Origin: Sporosarcina sp. HYO08
GTDB lineage: Bacteria > Bacillota > Bacilli > Bacillales_A > Planococcaceae
Direction: 5' to 3'
Length of the DNA stretch: 61,192 nt
NCBI RefSeq assembly: GCF_001563475.1
Contig: NZ_LPUT01000002.1
Coordinates: forward strand, 1 to 61,192
The notes beneath the pieces were generated by a model that was not told where the DNA came from, searched no databases, and was given only the letters and a program-made list of their open reading frames with translations. Made by a program: the position numbers and the translations under genes. Shown here piece after piece: positions 16,961 to 25,518 of the stretch; the stretch's first letter is position 1, and every line of letters starts with the position of its first letter.

Positions 16961-17330
16961 TTTGCAACTTCTATCACATAATGTGTACTGATCACAATTA
17001 GAAATAACCTCGCTAGTGCACGGATTACATACTTTGCGCGCAACTTAACTGTTCTTCAGCTTTCATTCACCCCCCGCACAATGAATTAGTATACTTTGGT
17101 GCGTTTTTGTAGAGGATGAAAAAAATTTATGGATTAGATTGATTATTGCGATCGACGGTTGCAAAGCAGGCGGAGTTGAGGGCGAGTGGGGTATGGCGTA
17201 TGGCGTACAAATTCATGGGTGATGACAAAATCAATGGCAACCAGTATCGTATTAGAGGCCGGCATCTTAAAACGAGAAAGAGAGCCACACAGGTTCCCTC
17301 TTTTTCTATGCAATCAAAGGGCCTGGTACA

Positions 17331-17365
17331 AACACAATTCGAAATTGCATCAGTACCAGGCACCT
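17331..17365. repeat. REP-like inverted repeat of the CCTGGTAC type
   Basis: GCCTGGTAC (17331-17339) and GTACCAGGC (17353-17361) flank an inner AATTCGAAATT palindrome. It is related to the 28176 elements and lies just after the stop of the DUF1456 gene. Confidence 0.55.
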
Positions 17366-17369
17366 TTCA

Positions 17370-17867
17370 TTAGCCTCTATATTTTAGAGCTAATCCTTTT
17401 AAGAAGTTCCTAGCGTATCGATCTAGGCACGGTTTATAATTTTTGTGCCCTTCTTTTCGCAATACAGCGCTTAATTCGCCTTTTGTTACAATGATTCCTG
17501 CTTCATCTAAGATATCAAGCATATCCTCGCTTGTTAACTCGAGCGCTATTTTTAATTTCTTTAAAAGGATATTATTCACATTCTCATTGGTGATGAGTGG
17601 CTGTGCTGGCTGTTTAGGTTGTCCTGGTTTTGGATCTTGTTTCCCTCTTTTATAAATAATAAAGCCATTTAAAAAAGAATCCAACATACTATTCGTACAT
17701 TTCATTTGCAATTCATTTTCAGTTTCATCATCTTTTGATTTTGTAAGCAACAGTCGGACTTCCTCTTTTGTTACTTCAATGCCACCGAGTTTAAATATGT
17801 CTATCATCTCTGTGTCTTTTAAATCTAAAGCATATCGCAATCGAATTAAAATATCATTGTTATTCAT
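17370..17867 (-). CDS. DUF1456 family protein (YehS-like)
   Basis: A 165-residue protein made of two copies of the DUF1456 unit: NDILIRLRYALDLKDTEMIDIF near the N-terminus and NILLKKLKIALELTSEDMLDI in the second half, separated by a Pro/Lys/Gln linker (QDPKPGQPKQPAQP). Each unit continues to a GGIEVTKEEVRLLL / AGIIVTKGELSAVL motif, as in the E. coli YehS family. The function is unknown. ATG 17867 has GGGAGGCC upstream on the minus strand. The dispersed inverted repeat at its 3' end may act as transcript terminator. Confidence 0.85.
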   Translation of the reverse strand: MNNNDILIRLRYALDLKDTEMIDIFKLGGIEVTKEEVRLLLTKSKDDETENELQMKCTNSMLDSFLNGFIIYKRGKQDPKPGQPKQPAQPLITNENVNNILLKKLKIALELTSEDMLDILDEAGIIVTKGELSAVLRKEGHKNYKPCLDRYARNFLKGLALKYRG

Positions 17868-18221
17868 TTATAGGCCTCCCGTTTATCGTGCAGTCATTAC
17901 AAAACGACATCTTCCTTATTATTGCCTTTTTGTGTGTTACTATTATTTGTTTTATTGATGTATACCTCATAGTAGCACATAAAATTCCCGGTAATCCAAA
18001 TGCAATCTATTGCAAAAACGAACAAAAAGGTCTCTTAAAATGGGTTCAGTCCGTTATTTTGTATAGTTATCAAGCATTTCTTTCAATGGAGATGCTTTTT
18101 ATTTTTGCTTAAAATCAAAACTTAAACAACAAATATATTGTTCGATTTAATAAATATTTATTGTAAATCGATAAAAATTGTAATAAGATTAAAAACAGAA
18201 TAAATAAGTGAGGTGCTTTTT

Positions 18222-18704
18222 ATGGAAAAAGTAACAACGTTGTTTTTAAAAATTGCTGTACTTCTTTTAGGAGTCCCAGTTCTTGCTCTGTGCATCTTTT
18301 TGGTGCCTGAGATGGCGAATCTTGCAGCAAAATTGCTTCCAGAGTTTGCTTTTATAAAATATCTCGTTTTCATCGTTTTTGATGTATCGGCCATACCTTT
18401 TTACTTTGCTTTGTATCAGGCTTTCAAACTCTTGCGCTATATTGACAAAAATAAAGCCTTTTCCGGTTTATCTGTAAACTCTTTAAAGAAAATCAAACAC
18501 TGTGCAATCACAATCAGTATTTTGCATGTGCTCGTTTGGCCGCTCTTCTATATCTTTGCGGAAGCAGACGACGCACCAGGAGTTGTCTTTGTCGGATTGG
18601 TCGTTCCTTTCGCTTCGATGGTGATCGCAGTCTTTGCGGCTGTTCTCCAAAAACTTTTACAAGAAGCAATTGATATAAAATCAGAAAATGATTTAACGGT
18701 CTGA
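18222..18704 (+). CDS. DUF2975 membrane protein (YoaS-like)
   Basis: A 160-residue protein with four hydrophobic helices (about residues 8-28, 42-65, 93-113, 120-142), matching the DUF2975 family, which includes B. subtilis YoaS. The central loop LLRYIDKNKAFSGLSVNSLKKIK is the family signature. ATG 18222 is supported by GTGAGGTG. Its stop is 11 bases before the small helix-turn-helix gene, and that arrangement is the same as the yoaS-yozG pair of B. subtilis, where membrane protein and regulator occur together. Molecular role unknown. Confidence 0.82.
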   Translation: MEKVTTLFLKIAVLLLGVPVLALCIFLVPEMANLAAKLLPEFAFIKYLVFIVFDVSAIPFYFALYQAFKLLRYIDKNKAFSGLSVNSLKKIKHCAITISILHVLVWPLFYIFAEADDAPGVVFVGLVVPFASMVIAVFAAVLQKLLQEAIDIKSENDLTV

Positions 18705-18715
18705 GGTGAATAACA

Positions 18716-18931
18716 ATGGCGATTATCATCAATATTGATGTGATGTTGGCAAAAAGGAAAATGAGCGTAACAGAACTTTCGGAGAAGGTTGGAATCACAA
18801 TGGCGAACCTTTCTATATTGAAAAATGGAAAGGCAAAAGCGATTCGATTATCTACTTTAGAGGCAATTTGTAAGGCTTTAGAATGTCAGCCTGGAGATAT
18901 TTTAGAATACAAAAGTGACGAAGACAGTTAA
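18716..18931 (+). CDS. Small Cro/CI-type HTH regulator (YozG-like)
   Basis: A 71-residue XRE-family protein, MAIIINIDVMLAKRKMSVTE, with helix-turn-helix MSVTELSEKVGITMANLSILK and AIRLSTLEAICKALECQPGDI, the standard YozG layout with no extra domain. It follows the DUF2975 gene with a short gap behind GAGGTGAAT, so the two are co-transcribed. It likely controls its own operon and possibly the next membrane-protein gene. DNA target unknown. Confidence 0.88.
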   Translation: MAIIINIDVMLAKRKMSVTELSEKVGITMANLSILKNGKAKAIRLSTLEAICKALECQPGDILEYKSDEDS

Positions 18932-18980
18932 ACATTGTGGTGGAAAACTTAATAGTAGAATGATTAGGGGAGGTATAACT

Positions 18981-20228
18981 ATGGACAGTAACAATTTTAT
19001 TATTGAAAATATTGCTAACCATCATGAGCTGGAGAGGATGTATAGAAAAGACCCCAAAGCTTTTAAAAAGTCATTCTCACACGCATGGGAACAAAATCCT
19101 GATTCTGCGGTTCTTGGCGTTTGGTATGAAAGATTGCATTTCAAGGAGACAGCAAATACGGGGAAACCTTCCATGCTTCAGAAAGGTTTCTTATTCATGG
19201 GCATTTTAACCATTCTGGCCGGGATCAGCACCAGGATCATTTTCCATTTTGTCGAACAGGGAGCAATTGCTCCAATTAACTTGGCTTTTGGTATCATTCC
19301 CTTTATTGCTGCTTATTTTGTATACAATAATACGCCGAAAAAAAGTGTGATTTATTCCCTTGCAGCGTTATTCCTAGTTTCTGGGTTTTATCTTAATATG
19401 CTGCCATTAAATGATAAAGACAGTATGATCCTTGCTTATTTACACCTTCCCATATTCTTATGGGTATTGGTAGGGCTTGCGTTTACAGGAAATGAATATT
19501 CAAAAGGTAGTACAAGATTAGCCTATCTTAAATTTAATGTGGAATATTGTATTCTCTACGCCAGCATGGCAGTTAGCGGAATGGTACTAGCAGCATTAAC
19601 GATGCAGTTATTTAGCTTTGTTGGCTTGGATATAGAAGACTTCTATTTTAGTAATGTCGTTTTATTTGGTGCTGCCGCTCTCGCTATTGTGGCTGCATAC
19701 CTGGTATCTATGAATCTTAAACTAGCTAAGAATATTACACCCTATCTAGCTAAAATTTTTAGTCCTCTTGTCCTGGTCACATTGTTGGTCTATCTGATAA
19801 CGGTTATATGGGTTGGAAAAAATCCATTCTTGGACCGCGATTTCCTAATCGCTTTCAACGGAATACTCCTTGGTGTATTGGCCGTTACCATATTTTCCAT
19901 TACCGAAAGCGACAAAGACAAGAAAAAGAACATTTCAGATTACATAAATTTTGCTCTAATTGTACTTGCGCTGATCATTGACAGCGTGGCATTGTCAGCT
20001 ATAGCATTCAGACTTTCTTCTTATGGGATTACCCCCAACAGACTTGCTGTTTTAGGTGTAAACATACTGATCTGGGCAAATCTAATTTGGATTATGATCT
20101 CCTATATGCGTTTTTTACAAAACAAAACCGGACCTTCAACGATTCAAGATGCGGTAACTAAGTATTTGCCAGTCTACGGACTTTGGGCAGCTTTTGTTAC
20201 ATTTGTTTTCCCTTTAATTTTTAATTAG
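18981..20228 (+). CDS. Polytopic membrane protein, possibly DUF4153-type
   Basis: A 415-residue protein with about ten to twelve membrane helices. The N-terminal 70 residues are soluble (ENIANHHELERMYRKDPKAF, WEQNPDSAVLGVWYERLHF), followed by regularly spaced hydrophobic segments to the C-terminus. Start ATG 18981 has GGGGAGGT upstream; the longer frame from 18915 overlaps the HTH gene. It lies 49 bases after that gene, on the same strand, so may be part of its operon. The repeated-helix pattern recalls DUF4153 proteins, but I am not sure of this. No catalytic motif is visible. Confidence 0.65.
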   Translation: MDSNNFIIENIANHHELERMYRKDPKAFKKSFSHAWEQNPDSAVLGVWYERLHFKETANTGKPSMLQKGFLFMGILTILAGISTRIIFHFVEQGAIAPINLAFGIIPFIAAYFVYNNTPKKSVIYSLAALFLVSGFYLNMLPLNDKDSMILAYLHLPIFLWVLVGLAFTGNEYSKGSTRLAYLKFNVEYCILYASMAVSGMVLAALTMQLFSFVGLDIEDFYFSNVVLFGAAALAIVAAYLVSMNLKLAKNITPYLAKIFSPLVLVTLLVYLITVIWVGKNPFLDRDFLIAFNGILLGVLAVTIFSITESDKDKKKNISDYINFALIVLALIIDSVALSAIAFRLSSYGITPNRLAVLGVNILIWANLIWIMISYMRFLQNKTGPSTIQDAVTKYLPVYGLWAAFVTFVFPLIFN

Positions 20229-20284
20229 AAAGGCCTCATTCATGTAACGATCAGCTAATCTTCTATAACGTATGAAACCTTTAG

Positions 20285-20333
20285 AGCCAAAATGATGCAG
20301 ATCTTTATACAGAGCTGCATAGTTTTGGCTTAG
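20285..20333 (+). terminator. Hairpin after the membrane-protein gene
   Basis: AGCCAAAA (20285-20292) pairs with TTTTGGCT (20323-20330), and inside it ATGCAG pairs with CTGCAT. The T run is poor. The remaining bases to 20604 hold no supportable gene. Confidence 0.5.
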
Positions 20334-20604
20334 TTTCATTACTAAAATATTTAATTAGTAATTGCATTTGAAGAGAGTATGCTCTCAGTGTCTGTGAGGA
20401 AAATCCTTCAATTCTTTTGTCTGCTTCGTATGAGTTAGCAACATCCAATAACAACAATTGAATTACTCCTAAATGCTTTGTATTCAGGATTTCCTATTTC
20501 CGAAAAGAATCTTCAGATTTATATAAATTTTAGTGATAAAATCATTAAAAGAAGCATTTAACAAAAGAAGCAGGATAGTAAAGTAGTAATTGAGGTGAAG
20601 AATG

Positions 20605-20874
20605 ATGAGAGTAGCAAAACGATCTTTAAGTGGAATTATTGCTATTATTTTAAGTGTATTAGCTGCTTTATTAATTAAAATGAATTATGAGTTAAATGAA
20701 CACTGGCTTCAAGGGACGTTACTTAATCCTATGATGGTCCTAGCTATTGCTATATACTTACCTTCTTTAGCACTGACAATTTATGCACTCAATAACCGTT
20801 TTGTAAGTTTACTGTTTTGGAGCATATCTTTGTTAATTGTCGTTGGTATTTTTTCGACTAATTTATTTGAATAG
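20605..20874 (+). CDS. Small three-helix membrane protein
   Basis: An 89-residue protein with three hydrophobic segments (about residues 9-25, 38-60, 65-86) and short polar turns (KMNYELNEHW; NNRFVS). It begins at ATG 20605 (or the adjacent ATG 20602) behind GAGGTGAAG. No family recognised and no partner gene adjoins it. Confidence 0.55.
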   Translation: MRVAKRSLSGIIAIILSVLAALLIKMNYELNEHWLQGTLLNPMMVLAIAIYLPSLALTIYALNNRFVSLLFWSISLLIVVGIFSTNLFE

Positions 20875-20897
20875 AATTGTTAAATCATTGTCTCCCC

Positions 20898-20994
20898 TTG
20901 TTGAACTAACTGGGGGATTTACTTGAAGATCATTGAGCTGTTTAGACGGTTTCTTTTTCTTGTTCAACTAACGGAGCGGCGTAGTTGAACAATC
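20898..20994. repeat. TTGTTCAACTAACGG repeat, two copies
   Basis: TTGTTGAACTAACTGGGGG (from 20899) and TTGTTCAACTAACGGAGCGG followed by TAGTTGAACAATCC (20959-20994). The second copy is an inverted repeat (TTGTTCAACTA / TAGTTGAACAA) with an inner GCGGCG/CCGCCGC overlap. A third copy lies at 25486. Confidence 0.6.
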
Positions 20995-21062
20995 CGCCGC
21001 CTTTGATTAAAAGTTAGTGTAAAGGGTACATTACCTCTATAAACAACGATGAGGTGATGGAA

Positions 21063-21551
21063 ATGTCTAACGGGATGAACCAAGAAGAAATGGAAACATT
21101 ACGAGAGTTAATCAAAGACGTAGACACAGCCATGCTAACGACGGTGACTGAAGAAGGGCTTGTTTCTCGTCCGATGAAAACACAAGAAGTAGAGTTTGAT
21201 GGGGACTTATGGTTTTTCACTAAAAAAGAAACGAATAAATATGAAGAAATTTCACATGATCAGGCCGTAAATGTAGCTTATGCGGGTAAATCCTATGTGT
21301 CCGTCCGTGGAAGAGCAGAAATCGTCAATGATGTAGAGAAGAAAAAGGAATTGTGGAGCAAAATGTATGAGAAAATCATGCAAACTTCTTATGATGATCC
21401 GAACGTTGTCTTGATCAAGGTTAAAGCGGAAGCAGCCGAATATTGGGAAACCGGTAATTTCACGAAGAAAATCGCCTATTTCTATAAACGCATGACCGGG
21501 CAAAGTGCTCAATCAACAGATATAAATGAAACGATTCAATTGAATCAATAA
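21063..21551 (+). CDS. Pyridoxamine 5'-phosphate oxidase-like general stress protein (YdaG-like)
   Basis: A 162-residue protein of the general stress protein 26 group with a split-barrel flavin-binding fold. Signature: AMLTTVTEEGLVSRPMKTQE, then GDLWFFTKKETNKYEEI, VNVAYAGKSYVSVRGRAEIV and a C-terminal YWETGNFTKKIAYF. B. subtilis YdaG is a SigB-dependent stress protein; enzymatic activity of this group is unproved. ATG 21063 sits nine bases after GAGGTG. It is followed directly by a wrecked YdaP-like oxidase gene, reproducing a general-stress neighbourhood. Confidence 0.85.
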   Translation: MSNGMNQEEMETLRELIKDVDTAMLTTVTEEGLVSRPMKTQEVEFDGDLWFFTKKETNKYEEISHDQAVNVAYAGKSYVSVRGRAEIVNDVEKKKELWSKMYEKIMQTSYDDPNVVLIKVKAEAAEYWETGNFTKKIAYFYKRMTGQSAQSTDINETIQLNQ

Positions 21552-21650
21552 CAGCAAAAAGGGTTGTCTGGTTCAAGGACAATCCATTTTGCTATGTTTG
21601 GGTTATATTGATCCATTTGTAGAGAGATCTATCAAGGAGGTTCATATGTC

Positions 21651-22051
21651 TTGGGAAAAACAGCGCGAACAGTTGCTGAATTGATGCTGGATCAACTGTC
21701 TTTGTTTGGCGTACAACGGATCTATGGGGTAGTGGGGGACGGGGACTTCAAATGGTGCTTGCTGATTTATTGACAGCTACCCGCTATGAACTCAATATCA
21801 CAGTCATTGTTTTAAATAATGGGAGCCTGCAAATGGAGAGAGACAAAATCAAAGCTGCAAATAAGAAAGAGGTTGGGATCGATTTAACCAATCCTGATTT
21901 TGTGAAATTGGCAGAAGCTTGCGGTTGGATTGGATTACGCGCCGCCTCAGATACCGAGCTCGAAGCGGTGCTGGAAGAAGCACTCCATACGAATGCGCCC
22001 ACGCTGGTGGACATCCGCACAGCTCAGGTGTTCTTCCCGGAAACAAAATAA
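21651..22051 (+). pseudogene. Pyruvate oxidase-like (YdaP/PoxB) gene with large internal deletion
   Basis: Starting from TTG about 21652 the frame reads GKTARTVAELMLDQLSLFGV then QRIYGVVGDG, the start of the thiamine-diphosphate Pyr domain. It then jumps, with loss of frame, into the C-terminal PP domain: MVLADLLTATRYELNITVIV, LNNGSLQMERDKIKAANKKE (the NxxLxM region), DLTNPDFVKLAEACGWIGLR to the end. A normal protein is about 570 residues; some 400 or more are missing, including most of the FAD-binding domain. The junction at about 21745 leaves a premature TGA. It is certainly non-functional. The upstream ribosome binding site AGGAGG is preserved. Confidence 0.85.
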
Positions 22052-22092
22052 AAAGATGTGGTGATCGAATGGTCGGTCACCACATTTTTTAA
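22051..22092 (+). terminator. Terminator of the broken oxidase gene
   Basis: ATGTGGTGA (from 22056) pairs with TCACCACAT (from 22077), followed by TTTTTT. Confidence 0.85.
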
Positions 22093-22356
22093 TGAGGCTG
22101 CGGACAGTTTTATAATTATAAATTTAGTTACTCCAACATTTCTGTGGGTTCTCTTTTTAATTTCCTTTTTAAAAATATCTTTAATTTGTGATACCTTAAT
22201 TGACAATTCAAAACACGGAACATTTTAAGTGGTGGGTAGTTCAACCTTCCAATCATGTGCTCGCCTGGTTGTTGCAAGGCAAACTCTCTTTCAGCTTAAT
22301 GAACAGATTCGTGTTATAGTGAGAAAGTATATTTTATAGATGAGTAGGTGAGCAAC

Positions 22357-22743
22357 ATGATTGAAGTGAAAATATCTTCGCTCAGTGAGGGAGAATTTAA
22401 TAGAGGTGTATTTGCGACGTGTGATATTACCAAAGGAACGATGGTACACGAAGCGCCAGTTATTGCGTATCCGAACGAGCAACATTCGCACATTGAGCAA
22501 ACGCTAATCGCCGATTATGCTTTTGAGTATGGCAGCAATCATTCCGCGATCCTCCTTGGATATGGGATGTTGTTCAACCATTCCTATGAACCGAATGCAA
22601 CGTATGAGATCAGTTTTGAAAAGCATACGTTTGACTTTTATGCGCATAAAGATATTAAAGCTGGTGAAGAAATTTTGATCAATTATAATGGTGACGTAGA
22701 TGACAAAGAACTGTTGTGGTTTGATCAGAAGTCAGAAGGATAG
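22357..22743 (+). CDS. SET-domain protein
   Basis: A 128-residue single-domain SET protein. Visible family motifs are GRGVF-like NRGVFATCDITKGTMVHEAP at the N-terminus, GYGMLFNHSYEPNATYEI with the NHS.xPN signature, and AGEEILINYNG with the final YxG. These form the S-adenosylmethionine-binding pseudoknot of lysine methyltransferases. Bacterial single-domain SET proteins have unknown substrates. ATG 22357 is supported by TAGGTGAG; the longer frame starts inside it. Transcribed alone. Confidence 0.82.
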   Translation: MIEVKISSLSEGEFNRGVFATCDITKGTMVHEAPVIAYPNEQHSHIEQTLIADYAFEYGSNHSAILLGYGMLFNHSYEPNATYEISFEKHTFDFYAHKDIKAGEEILINYNGDVDDKELLWFDQKSEG

Positions 22744-22786
22744 ACAACACGAACGTTATTGCAAAAAGAAAAACAGCCGATTCATT

Positions 22787-22839
22787 TGAACTGCACCCCA
22801 ATTGTTGGACATATTCTAACAATTGGCGGTGCAGTTCAT
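22787..22839. mobile_element. Back-to-back IS3-family-like terminal repeats (solo ends)
   Basis: TGAACTGCACCCCAATTGTT (22787-22806) faces AACAATTGGCGGTGCAGTTCA (22818-22839) with only 11 bases between. The words TGAACTGCACC and AATTGTTAGA/AATTGTTGGA are typical of the ends of IS150/IS655-like IS3-family elements. The whole interior is absent, so this is a MITE-like derivative, a deletion remnant or a fossil end-to-end junction. Confidence 0.55.
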
Positions 22840-22948
22840 ATTTTATAGCCGCTTTCTTTTTGAACTAAACTAGACCATTCATACCTTCCAAATCCGTGAT
22901 TTGGTGGGGGATCACGAATATGCATTCTTATTTTTTTAAAAATGACAT

Positions 22949-22973
22949 TCCTGCAGGCTTTTTTTCATACGAT
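22949..22973 (+). promoter_or_regulatory. Possible SigE-type promoter of cwlJ
   Basis: CATACGAT (22966-22973) resembles the SigE -10 box, with ACATTC about 14 bases upstream as a weak -35. cwlJ of B. subtilis is SigE-dependent, which makes the match plausible; it is inferred from sequence likeness only. Confidence 0.35.
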
Positions 22974-22990
22974 ATATTTGGGGTGGATAA

Positions 22991-23428
22991 ATGGCGAGAG
23001 TTAAATACCGAGATGCAGATGTTGATTTAATGGCAAGAATGATGCGGGCAGAAGCTGAAGGTGAAGGAAAACAAGGGATGTTATATGTTGGTAATGTCAT
23101 TGTGAATCGTGCGGTAGCAGATTGTTTAGACTTTAGAGATATACGAACAATTAACGATGTCATTTTTCAAGTACAAGGCAACAATTATTCCTTTGAAGCT
23201 GTTCAAAAAGGGAATTTATTTTATCAAAGGGCAAGATCTACTGAAAAAAGATTGGCTAAACAGAATTTGGATCATTGGCGACAACATCCAGCGAAATATG
23301 CCCTTTGGTATTTTAATCCATTCGGGCCCTGTCCGCCAACGTGGTACGGTCAACCATTTACCGGTCAATTTAAAAATCATTGTTTTTATGAACCAGTAGG
23401 GGGAACATGTCCAAGTGTTTATAGCTAG
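22991..23428 (+). CDS. cwlJ: Spore cortex-lytic cell wall hydrolase CwlJ
   Basis: A 145-residue hydrolase_2 (SleB/CwlJ catalytic) protein without signal peptide, which helps degrade spore cortex peptidoglycan at germination. Strong match to CwlJ: DVDLMARMMRAEAEGEGKQG contains the catalytic Glu, followed by GNVIVNRAVADCLDFRDIRT, and the C-terminal half LWYFNPFGPCPPTWYGQPFT and KNHCFYEP. Length equals that of B. subtilis CwlJ (142). ATG 22991 has GGGGTGG five bases upstream. Coat localisation and need for a GerQ partner are known for the family; gerQ is not in this window. It supports an endospore-forming host. Confidence 0.9.
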   Translation: MARVKYRDADVDLMARMMRAEAEGEGKQGMLYVGNVIVNRAVADCLDFRDIRTINDVIFQVQGNNYSFEAVQKGNLFYQRARSTEKRLAKQNLDHWRQHPAKYALWYFNPFGPCPPTWYGQPFTGQFKNHCFYEPVGGTCPSVYS

Positions 23429-23514
23429 GTTGTCTAGGAGCTAATAGTCATGCTGGTGTTTTATTGAAGCTTCGCCTTCTTACTGATACGAACGCTATGT
23501 GGTGATTTTTTACT

Positions 23515-23554
23515 GTGTGTTTGAATTGTTATCAATGCACTGCGTATAGGCACC
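23515..23554. repeat. Right half of the dispersed palindromic repeat
   Basis: GTGTTTGAATTGTTATCAATG followed by CGTATAGGCACC matches the 3' part of the 10744 copy (GTTTTTGAATTGTTATAAATG ... CAGGCACC). Upstream, ACGCTATGTGGTGATTTTTT also matches the 14080 copy, so the element extends left to about 23485 in degraded form. Confidence 0.55.
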
Positions 23555-23599
23555 TGAAATGAAAGAATAAATATGATGAATTAACACAATATAAGAACA

Positions 23600-23648
23600 G
23601 TACCGCCCATTCATCCCGTAGAAAAGGGAATGGGCGGTACCTTTTTTT
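23600..23648 (+). terminator. Terminator downstream of cwlJ
   Basis: GTACCGCCCATTC (23600-23612) pairs with GAATGGGCGGTAC (23628-23640), then TTTTTTT. It is separated from cwlJ by the palindromic repeat, as in the 13495 gene. Confidence 0.85.
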
Positions 23649-23752
23649 GATGGGTATAGAATACAATCACTGCGATCACGGCCGATGTTATCAATGCACT
23701 ACACATTCTTCACTCCAGCCAATGTCAATGACCTATCGCAAGAAGAGCGAAA

Positions 23753-23802
23753 GCGGCTGACTTCAAGAGGTCACCTTCTAGTGCTCTTTGAAGTCAGCCA
23801 CC
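23753..23802 (-). terminator. Terminator of the YsnF-like gene
   Basis: GCGGCTGACTTCAA (23753-23766) pairs with TTGAAGTCAGCCAC (23788-23801); on the minus strand it follows the 23857 stop. Confidence 0.65.
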
Positions 23803-23856
23803 TTTGTACACTATCTAAGAATCGCATAGCCTCTCCAAATCTATTACCGAGAATAA

Positions 23857-25002
23857 TTATTTTTTCTTTTTCACTTGATTTTTATTACTTTTATTATCAT
23901 CCTCATCGCTTGAGGAATTTTCTTTGTTGTGGATCGCTTCTTCCTTTTTTACAGTAGCTGTTGAACTGGGTGCAGCACTTTTACTTTCTTTACGAACAGG
24001 AGAATCTGTTAGTGTCCCGCTTGCCTCGTCCTTTTTACTGACAGCTGATTCTGGTTTGTTTTTCTCTCCTTGTACAGCGAGGGAACCTGCGCGTTTTTCG
24101 CGGGTTTCTTCCTTTTCAACCTCCGCTAGTATGTTTTCAATATCGGGATTGCCTTCCACGATCAAAATATCCAGGCTATCTGTCGGATCTTCTACGTACT
24201 CTACTGTGGCTTGGTGAGCTAGTTTCCCTGTTACCATTGCTGAAGGGACGGAGCGCTCAATCCGAGCTTCTTCTTTTCGAACGATATCCTGTACCTGTTT
24301 GGTTTCTTGAATTTTTCTCTTGCCTACAATAACTTCTTCAACAATTACGGGTCTTTTCGTCACTTCTATTCTTTCTTCCGTAATGGGGATGCGAATAATT
24401 TCATCCTCTGTAAACGGGCTGCCATCAAACTTTCCATCTATGACAGGACGGCGCTCTACATAGACTTCTTCTCGAAGTAACGGAACGTGAACGGTTCTCT
24501 GTTCTTCCACTACTTCTTTACGGAGCTGTAATTCTCCAACTTGGACACGTTCTTTTGTAATATCAAGCTGTTCTTCATGGAGTCGGACTGCTTTTGAGTT
24601 TTCAGTTTCATAGTGTGTTTGATAGACAGGACCGTCGTAAGTTGTATTCGCATCAACTAGCAACAGTATTTTGCCCTTATTGATTTCCTCTTCGCACTGT
24701 TTTGCTGTATAGTCTGGCAGGCCCCTTTCAATTAGCCTGCTGGACAGGGTAGTAGCCTGCGCGCCGCCCATTCCCGCTGACCACATGGAAAAATAGCTGT
24801 TCATCATAGCGCCTACTAAGGTACTCACTTGTCGATCTGCCTCTACAAGGACTCCGGTGCGGGAAGTGACTAATGGAATAGCACTTCTATTTTCTGCGAT
24901 GACCATCATATCTGTTTCACGATACCCTTGACGTTTCAATCCTTCAATTGCATACAAGACGTCTTCATCTGAATGGAAGCTTCCAACAATTCTTTTTTCC
25001 AT
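23857..25002 (-). CDS. YsnF/AvaK (DUF2382) stress protein with GsiB-17M-type N-terminal domain
   Basis: A 381-residue protein. The N-terminal part (MEKRIVGSFHSDEDVLYAIE to about residue 125) resembles the general stress protein 17M domain, with conserved hydrophobic strands and a small Gly/Ala-rich segment. The middle is DUF2382 (YsnF/AvaK): HEEQLDITKERVQVGELQLR, RTVHVPLLREEVYVERRPVI, IPITEERIEVTKRPVIVEEV, IQETKQVQDIVRKEEARIE. The C-terminal about 90 residues are a charged Lys/Ser/Glu tail ending SNKNQVKKKK. Start at 25002 is supported by GGAGGAGG, though the gap of 11 bases is long. Stress-related function is inferred from family; no enzymatic motif. Confidence 0.8.
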   Translation of the reverse strand: MEKRIVGSFHSDEDVLYAIEGLKRQGYRETDMMVIAENRSAIPLVTSRTGVLVEADRQVSTLVGAMMNSYFSMWSAGMGGAQATTLSSRLIERGLPDYTAKQCEEEINKGKILLLVDANTTYDGPVYQTHYETENSKAVRLHEEQLDITKERVQVGELQLRKEVVEEQRTVHVPLLREEVYVERRPVIDGKFDGSPFTEDEIIRIPITEERIEVTKRPVIVEEVIVGKRKIQETKQVQDIVRKEEARIERSVPSAMVTGKLAHQATVEYVEDPTDSLDILIVEGNPDIENILAEVEKEETREKRAGSLAVQGEKNKPESAVSKKDEASGTLTDSPVRKESKSAAPSSTATVKKEEAIHNKENSSSDEDDNKSNKNQVKKKK

Positions 25003-25378
25003 ACTTAGTTGATCCTCCTCCAAAATCGATTCCATATGAAAAGTAACTAACATTCACATGTAGTAGATTTCTACCCGAGAGAACTTCACTTGAAACATTT
25101 AAAGATTAAATAATACAACAATTTACAATTTCTTTAACTATTACCTATCCATTTCTAAAGCTAAAATTGACATGAAAAATAGACAACTACCGCTTATAAA
25201 GAGTAGAAAAACGTGGACCGGCCTGCAGTCAAATGAAAAATGGCTCTAGTAGAAACAGTCCTGGGATAGAGGGAATATAAAATGTTACTGAATTACCTGA
25301 GACACTTAATAGTAATAGTCTTTATACAGATATAGAGGAAATAATGATCCTGCAGTAGTCCAGAAAAACTGAGTAAAC

Positions 25379-25518
25379 AAAAGTAGTGGGGCAGGAGAGC
25401 ACTCTTATGAATGGATGTTGTGCTGAAACAGACTTCACTTTTTCTTTATTTGAAGCTAGTTATGTCCCAGCCTCTACTTTTTTCTTGTTCAACTTACGGG
25501 ACAGTTTAGTTAAATAAG
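25379..25518. repeat. Inverted repeat and TTGTTCAACTTACGG repeat in the 25.0-25.6 kb intergenic region
   Basis: AAAAGTAGTGGGGCAGGA (from 25379) is complementary to TCCCAGCCTCTACTTTTTT (to 25483), forming a terminator-like structure around a 70-base loop. It abuts TTGTTCAACTTACGGGACAG and TTTAGTTAAATAAG (25486-25518), a relative of the 20959 repeat. A further AAGTGGGACAGGA copy lies at 25577. The rest of 25003-25654 holds no supportable gene. Confidence 0.45.

Noticed and set aside
17146..17413. Two overlapping 75-codon frames before DUF1456
   Set aside because: They end in the REP-like repeat, have no ribosome binding site and no protein-like pattern.
17888..18112. 74-codon frame with one or two hydrophobic segments, GTG start
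   Set aside because: Hydrophobic but without a ribosome binding site; it starts just inside the promoter region of the minus-strand DUF1456 gene. Could be real, but not supportable.
18514..18798. Minus-strand frame over the DUF2975-HTH junction
   Set aside because: Antisense shadow of two recognised genes.
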